From Virgibacillus_F flavescens (GTDB taxonomy: Bacteria; Bacillota; Bacilli; Bacillales; Amphibacillaceae): 64,000 nt of DNA. Both the position numbers and the translations under genes were made by a program. This document shows, in pieces, positions 1 through 9,502 of the stretch (positions are counted from its first letter, which is position 1; every line of letters starts with the position of its first letter). Below the pieces are notes generated by a model that saw only the letters and a list, made by a program, of their open reading frames with translations, had not been told where the DNA came from and did no database searches. The stretch covers positions 992,001 to 1,056,000 of the forward strand of contig NZ_CP192260.1 in the NCBI RefSeq assembly GCF_050574275.1. The letters run 5' to 3'.

Positions 1-26
1 CCTCGAAGTAATATAAGTTGGTAACC

Positions 27-100
27 CACTTTTCGCAGACTAAAAACAGTGCTTCCAGAAATAGTTAAATAAGCCTGCAAACTACTATTGCAGTTGATTC
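27..100. repeat. Small hairpin-ended repeat (family D), copy 1
   Basis: The left end CACTTTTCGCAG (27-38) is matched by the right end CTATTGCAGTTGA, an imperfect inverted repeat. Similar ends recur at 26057-26101 and 36067-36150 (TCAACTTTCGCAG at the left of both). All three copies lie just upstream of a larger GC-rich repeat. No coding potential is seen. Confidence 0.35.
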
Positions 101-112
101 AAAAATTTAAAA

Positions 113-301
113 ATGTGACGTAACATTAGGTTTATTTTTGCATCAGTCCAGGATTGCTCCTGGCGGATGCTTTCCGCGGGCACGGCTTTAGTTGGCCCTC
201 CTCTTAAGTATTCTTTTCTGCGGGGCCTTCAGACTCGTGCCGTTCCCGCAGGAGTCACCGCCCTCCACTCACCGGGACTGGTAATGAGGGTTACGTCGCA
301 T
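113..301. repeat. MITE-like GC-rich repeat, family A (short form)
   Basis: About 190 bp of GC-rich sequence in an AT-rich intergenic region, bounded by ATGTGACGTAA on the left and TTACGTCGCAT on the right (10 of 11 complementary). The core motifs GCTTTCCGCGGGCACGGC and CCTTCAGACTCGTGC recur at about 10.8, 36.2, 45.8 and 63.5 kb in both orientations. It carries no transposase, so it fits a non-autonomous element. It lies upstream of gltB. Confidence 0.7.
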
Positions 302-448
302 TTCACTTCAAATAAAACATAATATCTAGCAAATAGACAGACGTGTCACGTGTTGATTACCATGTTTCAACCAGTCTACTGCATTCACTCTAAATTTCCA
401 TGCATGAAAGAAAAGTAATAATTAAATAAAGTCAGAAAACGAAAGGAA

Positions 449-463
449 TGGTAGCGCTTACCA
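449..463. promoter_or_regulatory. Cre-like / palindromic site upstream of gltB
   Basis: TGGTAGCGCTTACCA has 5-bp inverted arms (TGGTA/TACCA) around a GCGCT centre and resembles a CcpA cre box (about 11 of 14 consensus positions). It lies about 55 bp upstream of the predicted gltB -10 element. CcpA is known to affect gltAB expression in Bacillus subtilis; a direct role here is inference. Confidence 0.3.
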
Positions 464-516
464 CTCTAAATTTCAAAGAAAAAATTTATCTGAATTTTAA
501 GGTAAAGACAATTTTA

Positions 517-525
517 TGATATACT
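517..525 (+). promoter_or_regulatory. Predicted extended -10 promoter of gltBD
   Basis: TGATATACT is an extended -10 element (TG-N-TATACT), 47 bp before the gltB start. The -35 region is weak, consistent with an activator-dependent promoter (GltC in B. subtilis), but no GltC gene or clear GltC box is visible. Confidence 0.45.
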
Positions 526-571
526 GTTAGTTACTAAAACATACAGTAATTAACAAAAAGGGGTGGATTTG

Positions 572-3500
572 ATGGCGAGAAATGGCTTCCCTGCATTGCA
601 GGGCTTATACGATCCTGCCAATGAACACGAGGCATGTGGAATTGGTATGATCGCGAACATAAATGGTGAAAAAACACATAACATCGTGCAAAACGCGATA
701 AACATATTATGTAATCTGGAGCATCGAGGTGGTCAATCTGCAGATACAAGTACCGGTGATGGTGCTGGTATACTGACACAAATTCCACACCGATTTTTTA
801 AAAAGCAATGTGAAAAAGAAAATATATTCCTTCCAGTAGAAGGAGAATACGGGATAGGTATGGTATTTCTTCCTAATGACCACGAAACAAGAATTAAAAG
901 TAAAGATCTTTTTGAACAAATTATCCTTGAAGAAGGACAATCCTTCCTCGGCTGGCGTCCAGTTCCAATTAACGATTCATTCATCGGAAAAGTAGCCTCT
1001 AAAAGCAAACCTGTTATCCGTCAGATATTCATAAAAAAATCAGACGAGCTCAGCGATCGTAAAGCTTTCGAGCGAAAGTTATATGTTATTCGCAGGCGTG
1101 TGGAAAAAGCAATGGCAAACCACCCTGAATTTGATGACGTCTATATTAGCAGTCTCTCCACGAAAACAATTGTATATAAAGGTATGTTAATCCCTGAACA
1201 ACTGGATTCGTTTTATATCGACCTGAATCACCCGGACTTCAAGTCAGCTTTGGCGCTTGTGCATTCCAGATTCAGTACGAATACGTTTCCAAGCTGGAAA
1301 CGTTCACACCCGAACAGGTACACCATTCACAACGGTGAATTCAATACACTTCGCGGGAATGTGAACTGGATGCGCGCGCGTGAACAGTTAGCTAAATCTG
1401 ACTATTTTCCAGAAGAAGATCTGCAGAAAATTCTACCGGTGATCGACGATGAAGGCAGTGACTCTTCCATGTTTGATAACTGTTTTGAATTTCTTAATCT
1501 GTCAGGACGTTCGCTTGCGCACACTGCTATGATGATGATACCGGAACCGTGGGCAAATGATACGACAATCAAACAGGAGAAAAGGGACTTCTATGATTAC
1601 CATAGTTCATTAATGGAACCATGGGACGGACCGGCGGCGCTTGTTTTTACAGATGGCGACCAGATCGGAGCGTGTCTAGATCGAAACGGACTGCGGCCAG
1701 CCCGCTATTATGTTACAAAAAACGGCATGATAGTAATGGGGTCAGAGGTTGGTGCGCTTGATATTTTCGCTGATGATATTGCTTACAAAGATAGATTGCA
1801 GCCTGGAAAAATGCTGCTTATCGATTTGGCAAAAGGTGTAATCATTCCAGATGACGAAATTAAAATGCAAATTGCTTCTGAACAGCCTTACAAGGAATGG
1901 CTGAAGAACAAAGTTGACCTTGATGATCTGCCAGAGGTTGCGTACGAAAAGCAGCAATTCAGCGGCAAGGAGCTTCTTAAACAGCAGCTGGCATACGGCT
2001 ATACACGTGAAGAGATGAATAAAATCATCAAGCCGCTTATTCTGGATAAAAAAGATCCGATTGGGTCGATGGGATATGATTCACCGCTTGCGATATTATC
2101 CAAGAAACCACAGCTTCTTTACAACTACTTTAAGCAGCTGTTTGCACAAGTTACCAATCCGCCAATTGATGCAATTCGGGAAAAAATTATCACAATGGTG
2201 GAAACGACTATTGGAAAAGAAGGCAACTTGGTTGAACCAACTTCTGAAAGCTGCAGGCATATTCGACTGCAAACACCAGTACTTACGAACAGCCAGCTTG
2301 CGAAGCTTCGAGCAGAACCGCTGGATGGATTTCAGGTAAGTGAATTGTCCATATTATTTGATGTGAATAAAAATGATGCGATGGAAGCGGCACTTGAAGA
2401 ATTATTTAAACAAGCAGATGCTGCAATTGAGGCTGGTGCAACCATACTCATTCTATCGGATCGTGGAACAAATAAAGAAAAGGTGGCAATTCCTTCTTTG
2501 CTCGCTGTGTCAGGACTGCACCACCATTTAATCAGAGAAAGAACACGAACGAACGTTAGTATTTTGCTTGAGTCTGCTGAGCCACGGGAAGTGCACCATT
2601 TTGCAACGTTACTCGGATATGGTGCGGAAGGAATTAACCCGTATTTAGCGTTTGATACGATTGCAGATCTTGCGGAGAAAACGGAACTGGAAGATTACAG
2701 TAACCGCCAGGCGGCTGATCAGTATGTTCAATCGGTAACAGATGGCATTATAAAAATTCTTTCCAAGATGGGTATATCCACAATTCAAAGTTACCGAGGT
2801 GCACAGATTTTCGAAGCAGTCGGAATTCACCTGGACGTTATAGACAAATACTTTACACGGACTGCATCAAGGCTTGGAGGTATTGGTCTTGATGTTATTG
2901 AAAAAGAAGCAAGAATGCGTCATGAAAGTGGATTTGGCGAAATGCGCGGGGCTGAACCAACGTTAGAAGCAGGGGATGAGTTCCAATACCGGGAGGATGG
3001 CGAGGACCATCAATACAATCCGCGTACCATTCATTTGCTTCAGCATGCCTGCAGGATAAATAGCTATGAACTGTTCGAAGAGTATACGAATCTACTGACA
3101 GATGAAACTAGTAATCTGCAATCTCTAAGAGGGCTGATCGATTTTAAAAAGCAATCATCAATTCCTATTGAGGAAGTAGAGTCAGTAGCATCCATCTGTC
3201 AGCGGTTTAAAACAGGAGCCATGTCATATGGGTCAATTAGCAAAGAATCCCATGAGGCACTTGCTATTGCTATGAATCGCGTTGGCGGAAGAAGCAATAC
3301 AGGCGAGGGTGGCGAGGATCCAGTGCGGTTCAGTGACGACGAGAACGGTGACTCCAGACGAAGCTCTATCAAGCAAGTTGCTTCTGGAAGATTCGGCGTA
3401 ACCAGCCACTACCTTGTGAATGCGGATGAGATACAAATAAAAATTGCTCAAGGAGCTAAGCCTGGTGAAGGTGGTCATCTTCCTGGCAAAAAAGTATACC

Positions 3501-5134
3501 CATGGATAGCGGAGGTTAGAGGATCAACTCCAGGTGTCGAGCTAATTTCGCCACCACCGCATCATGACATATATTCAATTGAGGACTTAGCTGAACTTAT
3601 CCATAATTTAAAGAACACAAATCCACGCGCAAGAATCAGTGTGAAACTGGTAGCAGCTGTTGGTGTCGGAACAATCGCAGCTGGTGTTGCAAAAGGACGT
3701 GCTGATCTTGTGTTAATTAGCGGTTACGATGGCGGAACAGGTGCTGCGCCAAGAACGAGTTTAAAACATACTGGTCTGCCTTGGGAGATTGGACTTGCCG
3801 AAACCCATCAGACACTCCTTTTAAATGGACTGCGGGACCGAATCGTAGTTGAAACAGATGGAAAGATGATGACTGGTCGAGACGTCGTAATAGCTGCATT
3901 ACTTGGGGCGGAAGAGTACGGCTTTTCAACAGCTCCACTCGTTGTTCTGGGATGCGTAATGATGCGTGTTTGCCATCTGAATACGTGCCCGGTTGGGATT
4001 GCAACGCAAGACCCTGAATTAAGAAAAAAATTCGCTGGGGATCCAGAGCATGTAGTTAACTTTATGCGCTTTATAGCAAGACAAGCCCGTGAGTTAATGG
4101 CAGAGCTTGGTTTTAGAACAATAGATGAGATGATCGGCCGAACAGACGTATTAGAAGCAAATCCAGCTATTGATCATTGGAAGAGCAAAGGTATTGATTT
4201 ATCCGCTCTGCTCTATCAACCGGATCTGCCTGCAAAAGTAGGTCGTTATGCAACGGTTGAGCAGGATCATGGTATTGAAAAATCACTGGATTACCAGGAA
4301 CTGATTCCAAACTGTAAACGTGCACTCGAATTTCAGGAACCTGTTCAATTTACGACAGCCATTCGAAATATTAATCGGGTTACAGGTGCTTTACTTGGCA
4401 GTGAAGTTACACGTCGATATGGTGAAGAAGGATTGCCTGATAATACAATAAGTTTGATACTGAAAGGCTCAGCCGGACAAAGTTTTGGAGCGTTTATTCC
4501 CCGGGGAATAACGCTGCGACTCGTTGGTGACTCCAATGATTTTGTCGGTAAAGGTCTTTCGGGCGGGAAAATTATTGTTCACCCAGATCCAGTAATCACT
4601 TTCCAGCCTGAGAAGAACATCATTATAGGTAATGTAGCATTTTACGGGGCTTCTTCTGGAGAAGCGTACATTCGAGGAATTGCCGGAGAAAGATTTGCTG
4701 TAAGAAATAGTGGTGCGGATATTGTGGTTGAAGGTGTCGGCGATCATGGATGTGAGTATATGACAGGAGGAACTGTTGTCATACTTGGTTCCACAGGTCG
4801 TAATTTCGCAGCTGGAATGTCCGGTGGTGTCGCGTATATTTTTGATGAAGATCAATCTTTTCATGAAAAAGTAAACAGTGACCTTGTCCATGTTCAATCT
4901 TCTTTGGATCATGCAGAACTGGAAAAAGTCAAAAAGATGATTCAACAGCATGTTCGATATACAAATAGCGCTCATGCAGAACGAATATTAGCTTACTGGG
5001 AAAGATATGCAGACAGTTTCGTACGTGTTATCCCAAAAACTTATGTGAAAATACAAAATCGCATTCAAGCATTAAAAGATAGCGGACTAGATAAGTTCGA
5101 TGCAGAAATGAAGGCTTTTGAAGAAAGTATTTAG
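572..5134 (+). CDS. gltB: Glutamate synthase (NADPH) large subunit
   Basis: Large subunit of glutamate synthase: it hydrolyses glutamine and passes the ammonia to 2-oxoglutarate, giving two glutamates. The start is taken at ATG 572 because AAGGGG lies 6-10 bases upstream; a GTG nine bases earlier would sit inside that ribosome binding site. The product is 1520 aa, the usual length. The class II glutamine amidotransferase domain begins at Cys22 (HEACGIG), normally the catalytic N-terminal Cys after a short propeptide is removed. It is followed by the central domain, the FMN-binding synthase domain (GGRSNTGEGGEDP, then GYDGGTGAAP), a Cys cluster CVMMRVCHLNTCPVG that binds the 3Fe-4S centre, and the C-terminal beta-helix GXGXG domain. 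It is followed by gltD after 46 bp, forming an operon. The orthologue is called gltA in B. subtilis. Confidence 0.97.
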   Translation: MARNGFPALQGLYDPANEHEACGIGMIANINGEKTHNIVQNAINILCNLEHRGGQSADTSTGDGAGILTQIPHRFFKKQCEKENIFLPVEGEYGIGMVFLPNDHETRIKSKDLFEQIILEEGQSFLGWRPVPINDSFIGKVASKSKPVIRQIFIKKSDELSDRKAFERKLYVIRRRVEKAMANHPEFDDVYISSLSTKTIVYKGMLIPEQLDSFYIDLNHPDFKSALALVHSRFSTNTFPSWKRSHPNRYTIHNGEFNTLRGNVNWMRAREQLAKSDYFPEEDLQKILPVIDDEGSDSSMFDNCFEFLNLSGRSLAHTAMMMIPEPWANDTTIKQEKRDFYDYHSSLMEPWDGPAALVFTDGDQIGACLDRNGLRPARYYVTKNGMIVMGSEVGALDIFADDIAYKDRLQPGKMLLIDLAKGVIIPDDEIKMQIASEQPYKEWLKNKVDLDDLPEVAYEKQQFSGKELLKQQLAYGYTREEMNKIIKPLILDKKDPIGSMGYDSPLAILSKKPQLLYNYFKQLFAQVTNPPIDAIREKIITMVETTIGKEGNLVEPTSESCRHIRLQTPVLTNSQLAKLRAEPLDGFQVSELSILFDVNKNDAMEAALEELFKQADAAIEAGATILILSDRGTNKEKVAIPSLLAVSGLHHHLIRERTRTNVSILLESAEPREVHHFATLLGYGAEGINPYLAFDTIADLAEKTELEDYSNRQAADQYVQSVTDGIIKILSKMGISTIQSYRGAQIFEAVGIHLDVIDKYFTRTASRLGGIGLDVIEKEARMRHESGFGEMRGAEPTLEAGDEFQYREDGEDHQYNPRTIHLLQHACRINSYELFEEYTNLLTDETSNLQSLRGLIDFKKQSSIPIEEVESVASICQRFKTGAMSYGSISKESHEALAIAMNRVGGRSNTGEGGEDPVRFSDDENGDSRRSSIKQVASGRFGVTSHYLVNADEIQIKIAQGAKPGEGGHLPGKKVYPWIAEVRGSTPGVELISPPPHHDIYSIEDLAELIHNLKNTNPRARISVKLVAAVGVGTIAAGVAKGRADLVLISGYDGGTGAAPRTSLKHTGLPWEIGLAETHQTLLLNGLRDRIVVETDGKMMTGRDVVIAALLGAEEYGFSTAPLVVLGCVMMRVCHLNTCPVGIATQDPELRKKFAGDPEHVVNFMRFIARQARELMAELGFRTIDEMIGRTDVLEANPAIDHWKSKGIDLSALLYQPDLPAKVGRYATVEQDHGIEKSLDYQELIPNCKRALEFQEPVQFTTAIRNINRVTGALLGSEVTRRYGEEGLPDNTISLILKGSAGQSFGAFIPRGITLRLVGDSNDFVGKGLSGGKIIVHPDPVITFQPEKNIIIGNVAFYGASSGEAYIRGIAGERFAVRNSGADIVVEGVGDHGCEYMTGGTVVILGSTGRNFAAGMSGGVAYIFDEDQSFHEKVNSDLVHVQSSLDHAELEKVKKMIQQHVRYTNSAHAERILAYWERYADSFVRVIPKTYVKIQNRIQALKDSGLDKFDAEMKAFEESI

Positions 5135-5180
5135 TACTTTTGCAGTTTACCGAAACCGATTTCGATAAAGGAGGACTCAA

Positions 5181-6668
5181 ATGGGAAAGATAACGGGCTT
5201 TATGGAGTATGAACGTCAAGCGCAGCACGAACGAGATCCAATTCAGCGGATAAAAGACTGGATTGATTACACAGAACCAATGACCGAGTCAGAGATTAAA
5301 ACACAAGGGGCAAGGTGTATGGATTGTGGTGTGCCCACCTGTCACTCTGGAAATGAAATTAATGGGGTAACTACCGGCTGTCCTGTAAATCATCTGATTC
5401 CTGAGTGGAATGATCTGGTCTATCAGGGTAAGTGGAAAGAATCGCTGGACCTGGAACATGAGAAAAATAATTTTCCGGAATTTACCGGTATTGCATGTCC
5501 TGCTCCATGTGAAGCGGCATGCGTACTTGGAATAAATGAGCCACCTGTCGCAATTCGTACGATTGAGCGATCTATTATCGAAAGAGGATTTGATGAAGGA
5601 TGGGTTGTACCGGAAATTCCTTCAGAACGAACTGGTAAAAAGGTGGCAGTCGTAGGATCAGGACCTGCTGGACTAGCCGCAGCCGCTCAGCTTAACAAAG
5701 CAGGACACCACGTTACTGTATTTGAACGTGACGACCGCCCCGGTGGATTATTGACGTATGGCATTCCAGAAATGAAGCTTTCTTATACTATCGTTGAGCG
5801 CCGTGTAGAAATACTGAAAGCCGAGGGAATCAAATTTGTTACGAATACGGAGGTTGGCAAAGATTTACCTGTTGAGCAGCTTAGGGCAGAATTTGATGCA
5901 ACCATTTTATGCGGAGGAGCGACCGTACACCGTGATATTGCAGTAGAAGGAAGCGGGCTCAATGGCGTTCATGATGCGATGGATTTTTTACATGCAAATA
6001 CGAAGAGCCTGCTTGATTCTAATCTTACGGATGGAGACTTTCTTTCTGCAGAAGGCAAGGATGTAATTGTAATAGGTGGTGGAGATACTGGTACAGACTG
6101 TCTTGCTACCGCTGTCAGACATAACTGCAAGAGCCTGACTCAGTTTGATATATATGATAAAAAAGGCGCAGAGCGTGATGACATGGGAAACCCTTGGCCA
6201 CAATACCCAGTCATTCATCGCGTTGAATATGGTCACAAGGAAGCGGCAAGTAAATTCGGTGATGATCCGCGAGCTTATGCCGTTATGACGAAAAAAATTG
6301 TGGGAGACGCTGGTGGAAACGTGAAAGAGGTTCATACGATTAATGTAAAACTGATTCATGATGACGAAGGCAACCGTGAGCGTGTGGAAATCCCTGGCAC
6401 TGAACAGGTTTGGAAAGCGGACCTCGTATTAATTGCTATCGGATTTACTGGTCCGGAACAGGATCTATTGGAGCAGCTGGAAGTCGAAACGACCGATCGA
6501 TCGACTGTAAATGCTGCGTATGGAAAGTATACGACCAATAAGGAATCTGTTTTCGCGGCAGGCGATATGCGTCGTGGTCAAAGCTTAATTGTTTGGGCCA
6601 TTAATGAAGGCAGAGAAGCAGCTAGAGAATGTGATCGATATCTCATGGGAAGTACCGTGCTTCCATAA
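5181..6668 (+). CDS. gltD: Glutamate synthase small subunit
   Basis: NADPH-oxidising partner of GltB, 495 aa. It passes electrons from NADPH through FAD and iron-sulfur centres to the large subunit. An N-terminal Cys-rich ferredoxin-like region (CMDCGVPTCH, then CPAPCEAACVLG) is followed by an FAD-binding Rossmann motif (VVGSGPAGLAAA) and an NADPH-binding one (VIGGGDTGTDC). The start has a strong AAAGGAGG site seven bases upstream. It is the second gene of gltBD. No clear terminator follows; the next 330 bp hold a degenerate family B repeat. Confidence 0.96.
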   Translation: MGKITGFMEYERQAQHERDPIQRIKDWIDYTEPMTESEIKTQGARCMDCGVPTCHSGNEINGVTTGCPVNHLIPEWNDLVYQGKWKESLDLEHEKNNFPEFTGIACPAPCEAACVLGINEPPVAIRTIERSIIERGFDEGWVVPEIPSERTGKKVAVVGSGPAGLAAAAQLNKAGHHVTVFERDDRPGGLLTYGIPEMKLSYTIVERRVEILKAEGIKFVTNTEVGKDLPVEQLRAEFDATILCGGATVHRDIAVEGSGLNGVHDAMDFLHANTKSLLDSNLTDGDFLSAEGKDVIVIGGGDTGTDCLATAVRHNCKSLTQFDIYDKKGAERDDMGNPWPQYPVIHRVEYGHKEAASKFGDDPRAYAVMTKKIVGDAGGNVKEVHTINVKLIHDDEGNRERVEIPGTEQVWKADLVLIAIGFTGPEQDLLEQLEVETTDRSTVNAAYGKYTTNKESVFAAGDMRRGQSLIVWAINEGREAARECDRYLMGSTVLP

Positions 6669-6683
6669 ACTAGAAACAACTGA

Positions 6684-6850
6684 AAAGTGGTGGATCTTAA
6701 AAAATTAATATTTCATCTTACCTTAGCTTCTCGAATATACGAAGACTCCAGCGGGAACAGCACGAGCTGAAGATCTACTCGGAATAGCGATTTTTGCTGA
6801 AGCCGTGCCCTCGGAAAGCGTAGTATATTTGAGATGCGATGGGAGATGCA
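6684..6850. repeat. GC-rich repeat, family B (reverse orientation, degenerate)
   Basis: Contains the reverse complement of motifs found at 26.2 and 63.1 kb: CTCGAATATACGAAGACTCC at one end, GAAGCCGTGCCCTCGGAAAGCG in the middle and TATTTGAGATGCGA at the other. The left edge CAACTGAAAAGTGGTGGATC resembles the reverse of the family B terminus (CACTGAAAAAG). It fills most of the 332 bp between gltD and the DUF4097 gene. Nothing else is seen there except a ribosome binding site at its end. Confidence 0.6.
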
Positions 6851-7000
6851 CATAATTAGTAATTTAAGTAACTTTTTTAGTAGCCTACATAAAATACTAC
6901 CACAGTCTAATCCAACTCAGTCTCCAGACAGAGTACACTGCTTAATTAAACAGGTAGAATTAAGTAAGAATTCATAATACGTTTAAAGGAGATGTGACTT

Positions 7001-7834
7001 ATGGCTTTATTTGGAGTAAACAATACAGTCGATATTCATCAGGAGGAAAACGTAAGCGCAGAGAAAATTGATACTTTATACATCGCAACATCATCAGCAG
7101 ATGTCGAGGTCAGGACGATAACAGGTTCTGAAATAGAAATTTTGCTTGAGGGGAAAATGAGCGAGAATCTTGCAGAAAACTATAATTTTAAAATTATCCA
7201 GAAGGAGAACCGACTCGAGGTTAGTTTTAAAACGAAGCAATCTACTGGTTTCCAGCTTGGTGTAACGATTACTAATATCAAATTAAAATTATCAATTCCT
7301 AAAAAGATCTATGAAGACTTACAAATTGAAACTTCATCAGGAAGTATTCACCTCACGGATATAAGTGCAAAAATGTTAACAAGTATCTCTTCCTCAGGCA
7401 GTCAGACTATTTCCGGTATGGAAGTAGATAAAAGACTTTTTGTAAAGTCTTCTAGCGGCAGTATAAATGCTAATGAAAATAAGGCCGGGCAAGCAAGGAT
7501 TCGTGCTAGCAGTGGGAAAATTATGCTGCGAGGTTTGGTGAGCAACGACACAAAATTGGAAACGTCATCTGGTTCTATCTACTATGATAATGAGTCGGTT
7601 AATGGATACCTGGACTGCAAAGCGTCAAGTGGTAAAGTGAATATACAGCTCGCTGAATCGCCAGCATCTCTTTACGTTGAAGGGAGAGCAAACTCAGGCA
7701 GGGTTCGTGTTCAATTAAGTGAGTTAGCGTTTAAAGAGAATTCAGATCATCGAATAGTCGCTTCACGCGGTACTGGTGAAAACAGAATAAATGCCAGAAC
7801 AAGTTCAGGGTCGATCACAGTTAATGAACGATAA
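7001..7834 (+). CDS. DUF4097-family beta-strand repeat protein
   Basis: 277 aa, assigned to the DUF4097 (adhesin-like, beta-helix) family from its repeated short strands with SSGSI/SSGKI turns at about every 18-22 residues (ETSSGSIHL, KSSSGSINA, RASSGKIML, ETSSGSIYY, KASSGKVNI, RTSSGSITV). No signal peptide or membrane segment is seen, so it is predicted to be soluble and cytoplasmic. Members often sit next to membrane stress or PspC-type proteins, but here it stands alone between gltD and a coiled-coil gene. The start is supported by AAAGGAGATG. It ends in a terminator hairpin. The molecular role of the family is not established. Confidence 0.8.
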   Translation: MALFGVNNTVDIHQEENVSAEKIDTLYIATSSADVEVRTITGSEIEILLEGKMSENLAENYNFKIIQKENRLEVSFKTKQSTGFQLGVTITNIKLKLSIPKKIYEDLQIETSSGSIHLTDISAKMLTSISSSGSQTISGMEVDKRLFVKSSSGSINANENKAGQARIRASSGKIMLRGLVSNDTKLETSSGSIYYDNESVNGYLDCKASSGKVNIQLAESPASLYVEGRANSGRVRVQLSELAFKENSDHRIVASRGTGENRINARTSSGSITVNER

Positions 7835-7842
7835 AACAAGTT

Positions 7843-7879
7843 AAGCTGGAACCAAATTGGTTCGGGCTTTTTTATTTTT
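7843..7879 (+). terminator. Rho-independent terminator after the DUF4097 gene
   Basis: The stem GAACC-AAATT-GGTTC is extended by AAGC/GGCTT pairing and followed by a T-rich run (TTTTTTATTTTT). Confidence 0.75.
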
Positions 7880-7929
7880 GTCAAATTCAGATTTTTGAGA
7901 CTATAAGCCTACAAAACCTCCTCTTAATC

Positions 7930-7945
7930 TAGTATAATTATACTA
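7930..7945. promoter_or_regulatory. Perfect 16-bp palindrome containing a -10 element
   Basis: TAGTATAATTATACTA is a perfect palindrome 35 bp upstream of the coiled-coil gene at 7981. Its left half contains a consensus -10 hexamer TATAAT (7933-7938), but no good -35 lies 16-18 bp upstream. It could be a promoter with an overlapping operator, or simply a symmetric -10 region. Confidence 0.4.
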
Positions 7946-7980
7946 TACAATAAATCGTAGCATAGGAGGAGGGTCGTGGT

Positions 7981-9408
7981 ATGAATGAAGTTGGCAATAA
8001 GAACCGAAAACAGTCAATGGAGCAAAGAGAGAAACAGTTAGAACGAAGTAAAGCAAAATTTAAAGCAAATAGTACAGAGCAACAAATACCAACTGTATCC
8101 GACCTATCTAATGATACGATTAAAGATGTTCAAAAGGAAAAAAGTTTGAGGAAAAAAGTTCAAAAACAGGCTAAGCGTATTCAGAAAAAGCTTGATCAAA
8201 GTAAACAAAAGGTTATCAGCCAAAACAAGCACATACGCGAACTTGAAGAAAAAATTACGAAGCTGGAAAAGGAAAGTTTTGATAGAAATCAAAAATTGTC
8301 ATATATAGAGAACCAATTTAAAACGGAAGTAAAGAGGAGGGATGATGCGTTTCTTCACGAAGAAAATTTACGACGAGAGGCAGAGGTGAAGATAAAGAGT
8401 TTAATTGCTCATCAGCAAAGAATCCAAAAAAACGGAAGATCGAGGGTAAATCTGGCCAACCAGGTCACACAGCTCAAGACTTCAAATAAATCATTACGAA
8501 AGCAGCTTGAGGATTATGATCTTTTAACACAAGAGAAGTACGGAAATCTAACAAAAGAAGTAAAAAATCTGCGTAAAGAAATCCAGATTTTCCGCGAACG
8601 TGAAACTCAGGTGAAACAAGATCCGCTTTATTTACTAAACTATATGAGAAGTCATATAACCGACGACTTTATCCCAGAGTTGATCGATATTCTACAGGGG
8701 CAAATTACAAGAAAAAATCTTCCGTATTTCTACCGTGGTCAGCAAAACGTATTTTATTTACTGATGCGACGAGTCAATCTTTTAAAATTTCATACAAACA
8801 AGCAGGGTAATCCGTATAAGCTCAGAAATAAAACAAATAGTAACGAAAAGCAGCGTCTGGGGTATTTGATATTCGAAGATGAGAAATGGCAGTTTGTCGA
8901 TATCACCCAAACACAATCCTTAAAAACATATGATGTATTGGAAAATGACAGTGATATACCTTTGTCTGCAGATAACCCTGTTAAAGCACGGGTGGAACAA
9001 AATGGTGTGAGCATAATGAAAAGTTATTCAATGATTGGTCCCAGTACCAAACAAGTGCAGCACAAAAAGAAGCGGACAAGTTCTGGTGTTCCTCAAAAAA
9101 GATATTTGTGGTTTGGCAACTTTAAGGTGTTAATTATTGGTTCGAGATTTTTAAGTGGATATAAGGAACGTTTATTAAAACATGGTTGTGAAATTGAGGT
9201 ACACAACCCATATGAAGAAAGCTATGAACTATTATCCGGAAAGGTTAACCGGGCAGAAATTATTCTTGTATGTGAACGGCATATACCGCATAGTGTCTGG
9301 GATCATGTGGATAAAACACAACCATATGTAAGTGTTCTAAAGAAGGACAGTAAAGAACTGATTTCCGCCTTCACCTATTTGACTTTACAGCGATGTGAAC
9401 TTATATAA
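7981..9408 (+). CDS. Coiled-coil protein with a DUF2325-like C-terminal domain
   Basis: 475 aa. The first ~215 residues are highly charged and heptad-rich (long runs of K, E, Q, R), predicting an extended coiled coil. A middle region of about 120 residues follows. The last ~100 residues resemble DUF2325: a strand-turn start (FKVLIIGSRFLSGYKERL), then HGCEIEVHNPYEE, AEIILVCERHIPHSVWDHV and a closing strand-helix. No membrane segment is seen. The start follows AGGAGGAGGG by eight bases. It is monocistronic, with terminators on both sides. DUF2325 proteins are uncharacterised, and nothing nearby indicates a function. Confidence 0.65.
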   Translation: MNEVGNKNRKQSMEQREKQLERSKAKFKANSTEQQIPTVSDLSNDTIKDVQKEKSLRKKVQKQAKRIQKKLDQSKQKVISQNKHIRELEEKITKLEKESFDRNQKLSYIENQFKTEVKRRDDAFLHEENLRREAEVKIKSLIAHQQRIQKNGRSRVNLANQVTQLKTSNKSLRKQLEDYDLLTQEKYGNLTKEVKNLRKEIQIFRERETQVKQDPLYLLNYMRSHITDDFIPELIDILQGQITRKNLPYFYRGQQNVFYLLMRRVNLLKFHTNKQGNPYKLRNKTNSNEKQRLGYLIFEDEKWQFVDITQTQSLKTYDVLENDSDIPLSADNPVKARVEQNGVSIMKSYSMIGPSTKQVQHKKKRTSSGVPQKRYLWFGNFKVLIIGSRFLSGYKERLLKHGCEIEVHNPYEESYELLSGKVNRAEIILVCERHIPHSVWDHVDKTQPYVSVLKKDSKELISAFTYLTLQRCELI

Positions 9409-9422
9409 GACATGTACTTACA

Positions 9423-9455
9423 GCATGAACCATTTGCTTCATGCGCCGTTTTTCT
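9423..9455 (+). terminator. Rho-independent terminator after the coiled-coil gene
   Basis: The stem GCATGAA/TTCATGC with an 8-base loop is followed by GCCGTTTTTCTG. Confidence 0.7.
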
Positions 9456-9502
9456 GTAGTATAGTTAGGTAAAGGAATTCGGACGTGGAAAGAGGGTACA
9501 CA

